The position numbers and the translations under genes were made by a program. Below the pieces are notes generated by a model. The model made no database searches and was not told the origin of the DNA. It worked only from the letters and a program-made list of their open reading frames with translations. A stretch of DNA of 64,000 bases from Paramyrothecium sp. XJ0827 (lineage: Eukaryota; Ascomycota; Sordariomycetes; Hypocreales; Stachybotryaceae): positions 2,108,001-2,172,000 of the forward strand of contig JAJFPB010000008.1 in the NCBI GenBank assembly GCA_020881915.1, in the 5' to 3' direction. Within the stretch, counting starts at the first letter, position 1. Every line of letters begins with the position of its first letter. Shown in pieces: positions 58,085 through 64,000 of this stretch.

Positions 58085-59653
58085 ATGCCTGGCGAACACA
58101 AACTTGATCCTAAACCTTTACCACTTAAGGTCCACTCCAAAAATGGGGGAGACCGGCCCAATTATATCATTTTTATGCCAGACCAGCTACGCTACGACTC
58201 CTTAGGATGTACGACCGGCAACAGTGAGGTCAGGACTCCTCACATTGATGCTTTTGCCGCCAAGGGGAGCCTATTCACGAATTGCTTCACGCAGGCCTCT
58301 GTATGCTCGCAATCTCGCTGCAGCATGTTCACTGGCACGTATCCTCACGTTAGCGGTCATCGAAGTCTTGACAATCTCATCAAACCGTGGGAACCAAATG
58401 TATTCAGAAGCCTCAAGGAGAGTGGTTATCACATTGCCTGCCTCGCACCCCGTGGGGACACCTTCGCACCGACCGTCACCGAACTCAGCGTTACAGAATA
58501 CGGCTTCTTAGAGACTCCAGAGTTCTTGCCCAAGTTTGCTGGTGACAACAACCGCGAGAAAGACGAAAGTATCTGGGGTCGTCTCTTTTACCGCGGGTTA
58601 AGGGAGTCCAGCGAAGCATTGGATTACGATGAGGCAGTCATTCGATCAGCCATTACTTGGCTCAACTGCCCACCAACAGATAAACCTTGGGTTTTGTTTA
58701 TGCCTCTGTTGTTCCCTCACTGTCCTTTCCAGGTAGAGGAGCCCTATTTCTCAATGTACGACCGCTCCAAGCTTTCGGACATTGAGGCGAGTCCGAAAAA
58801 AAAGACTGGGTACGAGCCGCGATACATGAAGACCATCCGAGAGAGGTACGGCACTGAACGTGCCACGGACGAGATATGGAGGGAGATCAAGGCCATTTAT
58901 TATGGGATGATCACACGCTTAGACGATCAATTCGGTCGAATTATGAAGAGAGTAGAGGAGCTAGATCTCTGGAAAGACACGATTACCATGTTTTACACGG
59001 ACCATGGGGAATACCTTGGTGATCATGGACTGATCGAAAAGTGGCCTTCCGGCTTGTCAGAAACCCTGGTGCACGAACCACTTATCATTGGCGGTGCAGG
59101 GCTTCCTGAAGGCAAGCGGATCTCAGCCATGACCGAGATGGTTGACTTGGTGCCGACGATGCTCGAATTTTCCGGAGTTGGTCAGTCGTTCCCACACAAT
59201 GGGTTGTCTTGGGTCCCTCTTCTTTTCGGCGATGCCACAGAGCACAAGAAGTACTCCTTCTCGGAGGGTGGCTTCTTGACGTCAGAAGAGCCTCTTTTGG
59301 AGCAAGCACCCTACCCATACGATATAAAAGCTGGCCTGCAACATGAGGATACGACCCTGGTTGGAAAAGCTATCTCTCTCCGTGACCAAGCATGGACATT
59401 CGTCTACCGCTTGTATGAGCCTCCTGAGCTCTACAGCAGACAGGACGATCCTCACGAGCTGCATAACCTCGCCGCCGATCCCGGGCACAGAACGATGGTT
59501 GAAAGGTTGGAAAGAGAAACTCTGAGATGGCTTGTCGAGGGCTCCGACTTTGTTGCTTGGAAATCGGATGTGAGGTTCCCAGAAGTTCATCTCAAAAGTC
59601 CGAGAGAACAAATGGAAGAACGACTTCGACGAGCAGGGCTTTGTACGAACTAG
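58085..59653 (+). CDS. Sulfatase (alkaline-phosphatase superfamily, type I) with CSQSR motif
   Basis: A single exon of 522 residues starts at the ATG at 58085 (MPGEHKLDPKP); the frame opens slightly upstream from a TTG. The N-terminal metal site is IFMPDQLRYDSLG. The active-site region ASVCSQSRCSMFTGTYPHVSGH is at residues 71-92, with Cys at 74 in the formylglycine position. The expected CxPxR or CxAxR motif has Gln at its third place. FYTDHGEYLGDHG provides further metal ligands. It should hydrolyse a sulfate ester, or possibly a phosphonate ester, in the cytosol, since no signal peptide is seen. It is transcribed divergently from the double zinc-cluster regulator. Confidence 0.88.
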   Translation: MPGEHKLDPKPLPLKVHSKNGGDRPNYIIFMPDQLRYDSLGCTTGNSEVRTPHIDAFAAKGSLFTNCFTQASVCSQSRCSMFTGTYPHVSGHRSLDNLIKPWEPNVFRSLKESGYHIACLAPRGDTFAPTVTELSVTEYGFLETPEFLPKFAGDNNREKDESIWGRLFYRGLRESSEALDYDEAVIRSAITWLNCPPTDKPWVLFMPLLFPHCPFQVEEPYFSMYDRSKLSDIEASPKKKTGYEPRYMKTIRERYGTERATDEIWREIKAIYYGMITRLDDQFGRIMKRVEELDLWKDTITMFYTDHGEYLGDHGLIEKWPSGLSETLVHEPLIIGGAGLPEGKRISAMTEMVDLVPTMLEFSGVGQSFPHNGLSWVPLLFGDATEHKKYSFSEGGFLTSEEPLLEQAPYPYDIKAGLQHEDTTLVGKAISLRDQAWTFVYRLYEPPELYSRQDDPHELHNLAADPGHRTMVERLERETLRWLVEGSDFVAWKSDVRFPEVHLKSPREQMEERLRRAGLCTN

Positions 59654-60660
59654 GGTGAGTGTGTGGCGAGACTTCCACTAACCGTGCTTTTTGGCCGCGA
59701 TTCTTCCTCGTCACATATTCCCAGCCCATTCAGGACGAATCAGCATTATCCAGCGCTGCAAAAGAGGTGACGGCATTCGCTTTAGCAAGGATGCCAATAA
59801 TTTTTATTGGACAGCGAATAGATAGGTTTTGTGACGGGGGTTCGGAATTTTGTCGCGTTCGGTCTTGACTCTGGATTTTATGTTTATCCTGATCCCCAAA
59901 CGAAGGAATCATGGGGCGTTATGCAACTTGAGCTACGGTCCAGCATAAGGGGTATGTCACCAGAAATAAAAGGAGGATTTCTTTTTTTTGTTCAATCAAA
60001 TTTTTTTCAACATACATAAAGGGGAAATGTGAGAAAATTAAAAGACAAAGTAGCTTTTTCCTACCTTGTGTTATGGTGCTCTTGTTTCTAGTTCACCTGG
60101 ACGGATTGCCGACGTTACATTCGAGGCTGGCTTATTTCATTTGATGAGTTGTATTTGCTTTAAGGAACATTGTGATGAAAGAGGAATCTTATTGAATTGA
60201 AGTATTCTTCTACCTTGATGGGATCTATGAAAGCCTCAGAAAGTAGCAAACAGAATGAGGTACATGTCAGTACGTTCATGGCTGTGGAGCAGCGCGATAC
60301 AGTTAAATGTAGCGAATACATGCCGGCATAACATACCATGTGACACCTCGAGTCTATTGGAGCAGCACACGATGCTCTCAAACTTTGCAAACTTTATGTG
60401 TCTCAAAATTTGAAGGAGTCATGAAAGCACGGTAGGCACTTGGTCACATGTCGTTAACTTAATACGCATGTACTGCAAGTGTAATCGTAATGTGTTGAGT
60501 TTTTGCATTGCCTTTACATTTTCTTCCACTGGGAGGCAACCCATAAAACGTTCTTTTCGCTCGCAACTTGAATTGTCATTTCTTATGCTACATCAACCTC
60601 CCAACCTACTTGTTCGCTACTCTCCTCATAAGCCGACAGTGATCTCAAGACCGCCTCATC
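59654..60660. other. Intergenic region, nothing recognised
   Basis: No gene, repeat or RNA is supported in this 1-kb stretch before the phosphodiesterase gene. Confidence 0.5.
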
Positions 60661-61632
60661 ATGGCTGCGCTACGACTATCACGCATCCTCAGCACCTTTT
60701 GTCCCTCTAGTCGATGCTGGGTGCCTACTACTTACGGCAAGTTAATGAAATGTGATGCACCAAGACCCATCAAAGCCACCGTTTCACTCAATTTATCGAC
60801 CTGGAACCTGAACGCCTTCTCGCCTCGGCCTGTCGCCCGCGCATCCGCCATCATGGACTATCTACTGGCATACACCAAGAGTGATATTATATTTCTCCAG
60901 GAGGTAACTACTGCAGTTCATGATCATCTACTACACGATGAGCGTATTCGCACTGGTTTTTTTGCAACCGACGCCGAGGACAAGACATCCTTCAAGGGTG
61001 TCCCATTCACAACTACAACACTGCTGTCCAAGAATTCATTTTCTACATCCAATATGGAAAACTCTGTTCCAATGCTTGGACGTGTTTCTCGCATCAAATT
61101 TCCAAGCCAGTATGGAAGAGATGCGCTACTCACAGACACATTCATCCCGCTGCCCAATTCCGGACCGCATCAGCCATGGCAACGTTTGCGCCTTATCAAC
61201 ATACATCTAGATTCTCTGCACCACACTCTGCATTATCGAAAGCAGCAGATGGCCATCATTGCGGAAACTCTACAGGCGGGCGACAGTCAAAACAATGCAG
61301 GGCTTGCTGCTGGGGATTTCAACGCTATCAGTCAAGAAGACCAGGAGCTTATTACCAAAAATGGACTAAAAGATGCTTGGATCTGCTTAAATGAATGCCA
61401 CGCAAAAAGATGCAACGGAACAACTTGGGTGAGAAACGAGCAGAAAAGACAGGATGGTTATCAACCTGGTAGGCTGGATAGGGTTGCAATGACCACCGGT
61501 TTAAGAGCTGTGGATATGGCTATTATTCGCCCTGGTATTATTCCAGTACCCAAACCAGGCAGCGAGAGAGACGGAGAAGTTCGGTGGAGTGATCATTCAG
61601 GACTGAATTGTACCTTTCGGGTATGTTGGTAG
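60661..61632 (+). CDS. TDP2-like endonuclease/exonuclease/phosphatase-family phosphodiesterase
   Basis: A single exon of 323 residues starts at the ATG at 60661 (MAALRLSRILSTFCPSS). The EEP-fold motifs are STWNLNAFSPRP, DIIFLQEV (metal-binding Glu), INIHLDSLHH, AAGDFNAIS (catalytic Asp and Asn), GRLDRVAM and WSDHSGLNC (catalytic His). The order and spacing resemble tyrosyl-DNA phosphodiesterase 2, which removes trapped topoisomerase II from 5' DNA ends. A related role in nucleic-acid repair is likely but not proven. The first residues could be a weak organelle-targeting segment. Confidence 0.8.
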   Translation: MAALRLSRILSTFCPSSRCWVPTTYGKLMKCDAPRPIKATVSLNLSTWNLNAFSPRPVARASAIMDYLLAYTKSDIIFLQEVTTAVHDHLLHDERIRTGFFATDAEDKTSFKGVPFTTTTLLSKNSFSTSNMENSVPMLGRVSRIKFPSQYGRDALLTDTFIPLPNSGPHQPWQRLRLINIHLDSLHHTLHYRKQQMAIIAETLQAGDSQNNAGLAAGDFNAISQEDQELITKNGLKDAWICLNECHAKRCNGTTWVRNEQKRQDGYQPGRLDRVAMTTGLRAVDMAIIRPGIIPVPKPGSERDGEVRWSDHSGLNCTFRVCW

Positions 61633-61959
61633 TTGAGTTCTCCAAGAAAGGCATCAACTAATCATTCATGATCCCTGCCATTTGGACCCGAACATTTTTA
61701 CATCTGGATAGATGACGCTTTTCTACAACCTGAATCGAGTTTATGACCAAAGCTTCTTGGCATGACGAGGACTGCCATGTTCATGGAGAATGCAGTAGAT
61801 ATCGTAGCGTCCAATTACAGATCCTGAACATTTTGAACCCTCCAATGGCGTGATACAACTCTAGCGTGAGTGCACAAACGCGCTGCCATAAGCTTTAATC
61901 ATCACTAGGACGTGATCCATTTATTCCATATCTGTGATTCTTTTTAACAAAACATGAAG
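61633..61959. other. Intergenic region between convergent genes
   Basis: This 327-bp stretch lies between the TDP2-like and Old Yellow Enzyme 3' ends. Nothing is recognised. Confidence 0.5.
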
Positions 61960-63431
61960 CTAGATCTTAGCAGCCGGCCAGTCATTGTAGTTCTCGTCGG
62001 GTGTCTTATACGGCCCATAGTGGACAGTCGGGCCGCGATCGTTTGTGGCGAGAGGAATATCGTGCTGGATACGCGAAATGACATCCTAACAACCTTAGTT
62101 AGACGATGATCAGGGTTGGAAAACTTCCTTGGGGCTGCTTACAGGATTATAGATGAAGGGTCTGCCGAAGGTTATCAGATCAAGCTTGCCTTCCTTGACC
62201 AATCTATCAGCCTCCTCTACTGTGTAGTCATGATTGGCCATCAGCATGGAAGGGCTTCCGGGGAACTTGACCAGTCTCCCAAAATCAAGTACCGGGTCGT
62301 AGCCTGGGGGTAGAGGGTATCCGGAGGGTCGGCCATTTCGCCCGTATAAGTCGCCGGTTCCCGCATTGGGATCGGCACCACGACGAGAGAGGTTGATGAT
62401 CCCAACCCTATGAGATACTAGCTCCTTGATCAGGTAGGTGTATGTGTCTTTCATCTCGTTAAAATCCACAACCGAGTCGTTCAAAAAATCGGTGGGGTTG
62501 AGCTTGACACAGATGAATTCAGGTCCGCCGAACACTTGGCTTGCAGCTTCGACAACCTCAAGGAGGAATCGGGACCGATTGGCCACTGAGCCGCCATAGG
62601 AATCTGTACGCACATTGACACGCCTTTTCCCCCTTTTAGCTTGAAACCCGAGCATAACCGCAGACCATGGTTGACTCACGTATTTAGGAACTGATGGATC
62701 AAGTAACCGCTGCAAATGGTTTTGTCAGCACCGATTCTCATGTCGGACATCAATCTAGGTCACTTATACCCTTGGGCCAACAGCTCGACGCCGTCGAAAC
62801 CCGCCTTTTTGGCCAATTGCATAGAGTGTCTATAAGTTTCCACCACACCCCGTGGATCCTTGATTTCCTGTACGTTTTCTGTATGTCCCTGAATGAGTCT
62901 TTCAGTTTCCTTGTCTTGTCTGTCGGGATTCAGTGAGGCGTACTGGAACACCTGGCAAATCACGATATTTACCAGCATTGGCCTTGATGCTCGAAGGTGC
63001 CAGTACAATGCCATCGTGTTGCTTCATAACCGGCATCTGATCATGCTGGCAGCGACCTGTCGTGAAATATTAGCATCATCCGCAGTCCTGGCCGTTATGG
63101 ATATCTCGAAAGTACCTGCGTGCCAGGCCTGGAAGAATATTTTGCCTCCTTCCTCATGGACAGCATCTGTGACCATTCGCCAAGCCTGGGCATGGTCATC
63201 GTTGATCATGAATGGCGAGTGAATCCACTCGCAGCCTGTCCAATCAACAAAAGTACCCTCATTAACAATCAAACCTATTCCATCCCTAGCTCTATCGGCA
63301 TAATGCTTGACCTGCGCTCGGCCTGGCTTGTGGTCGTCCACACACCGGTTGCGCGTCATAGAACCCATGACAATGCGGTTTCGCAGTGCGAGCTTGCCGC
63401 CGATGGTGATGGGCTCCAGAAGGCTTGACAT
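61960..63431 (-). CDS. Old Yellow Enzyme-type FMN oxidoreductase
   Basis: The gene has about six exons. It starts at 63431 (MSSLLEPITIGGKLALRNRI) and ends DENYNDWPAAKI at 61960. The barrel landmarks are NRIVMGSMTRNR, GLIVNEGTFVD, FFQAWHAG then RCQHDQ across an intron, APSSIKANAGKYR, AKKAGFDGVELLAQG then GYLIHQFLN, and NVRTDSYGGSVANRSRF. Later come FICVKLNP and DLITFGRPFIYNP. The active-site region and FMN phosphate loop are present. By family it reduces activated alkenes with NAD(P)H. The intron after DLPG is inferred from the frame change and a downstream CAG. I find no sign of a secondary-metabolite context beyond the neighbours already described. Confidence 0.82.
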
Positions 63432-64000
63432 TGCGGAGCTTATTTGGACATATAACAAGGTTGATAAGTGTATGCGGCTTTGTTGGGAAGACTGCCAGTA
63501 ATTATGAATGGACACTGAAGTTGTAGCAGTCCCTCAAGGATGACAGTAGGAGTAAACGCTTTCTTATATACTCAAGAGATGGGCAGTGAGGGAACGGTCA
63601 ATCTAAGAAGCTGGCGCTCACTAGACCCTCGCCACGTACGCCCACGCATCTTACAAATCATGCAATGACGGAGCTTCTTGGGGCGGACTGGCCAACCCAG
63701 CGAAACAGGCAGCCTTGGATCAACATCAGGGCCATGACCTAAAGCTGGTCTTGAGAGTCGTATATGACGGCGAACCTGGAGTTGGGAGCCCAAACCCGGC
63801 AATCAGTCCCCTGGCTGTCCAATAGTATGCGGGCTATTCCGATCCCTGCGGAGCTTCATCCTGGAGCACCGCAAAGCGCCCGCTCCCGAGCCAATAAGGA
63901 CATTCGATTCCCGCAGTAGATGCAGCCACGCACCGAAAGTAAGCCGCTTGGTAATTCCAACCCCAAAGTGTCAGGTTCCGGCACGTCCTCACTCTCTCCA
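63432..64000. other. Upstream region of the Old Yellow Enzyme gene
   Basis: The presumed promoter contains a TATATA-like site near 63565. An open frame at 63572-63802 has no recognisable content. The window ends here without another supported gene. Confidence 0.4.

Noticed and set aside
62860..62950. Frameshift in the Old Yellow Enzyme gene
   Set aside because: An intron after DLPG ending at a CAG near the ENVQEIKDP segment explains the change of frame.
1..64000. tRNA genes, rRNA, CRISPR arrays or intact transposons
   Set aside because: No tRNA-like T-loop pairs, repeat-spacer arrays, transposase or reverse-transcriptase motifs were found by reading.

Overview
The window is nuclear DNA of a filamentous ascomycete, most likely a Sordariomycete (genus not resolved). 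Genes are intron-poor, with 45-80 bp introns that often carry CTAAC or CTGAC branch points. Intergenic regions are long. The gene set (C2H2 and Zn2Cys6 regulators with the fungal transcription-factor domain, P450s, MFS sugar carriers, an arrestin-like PY-motif adaptor) is typical of an accessory, metabolically flexible region. I saw no rRNA, tRNA, CRISPR array or intact transposon.

Layout. (1) 0.4-7.5 kb: a C2H2 transcription factor, a type-B carboxylesterase and a cytochrome P450, with the esterase and P450 divergent; this looks like a small secondary-metabolism or detoxification cluster. (2) 8.5-19.4 kb: five genes all on the minus strand, namely mannitol 2-dehydrogenase, a small secreted cysteine-rich protein, a GH20 hexosaminidase without signal peptide, an MFS sugar transporter and a GH78 alpha-L-rhamnosidase without signal peptide. 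The transporter and two cytosolic glycosidases suggest uptake of intact glycosides followed by hydrolysis inside the cell. (3) 22-33 kb: a second C2H2 factor with an in-frame stop, a quinone-oxidoreductase-like MDR, an NmrA-like protein, an alpha-arrestin and a Zn2Cys6 factor. (4) 33.8-39.7 kb: a small membrane protein, then two diverged tandem copies of a gene for a cysteine/histidine-rich zinc-finger protein with an AT-hook tail, each followed by a strong inverted repeat. (5) 40.1-41.7 kb: a CYP53-type benzoate 4-hydroxylase whose upstream region has two copies of a 22-bp element built as CGG-N9-CCG. (6) 44-49.4 kb: a small conserved cysteine-containing protein, a broken F-box gene and a broken kinase gene. 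(7) 51-63.4 kb: a secreted FAD oxidase, an MFS sugar carrier with a frameshift, a transcription factor with two tandem Zn2Cys6 domains, a divergent sulfatase with an unusual CSQSR active-site motif, a TDP2-like phosphodiesterase and an Old Yellow Enzyme.

How they may work together. The strongest regulatory signal is a 9-mer, CGAGATCCG. It occurs twice upstream of the MFS carrier and once in the short divergent promoter between the double zinc-cluster factor and the sulfatase, where it runs into a palindrome. This suggests a regulon for a sulfated or sugar-like substrate. A 14-base element shared by the first C2H2 factor and the esterase/P450 promoter suggests a second small regulon. Several genes (C2H2 factor 2, F-box gene, kinase, MFS carrier) each carry a single disabling change in otherwise well-kept coding sequence, which suggests recent decay or assembly errors.
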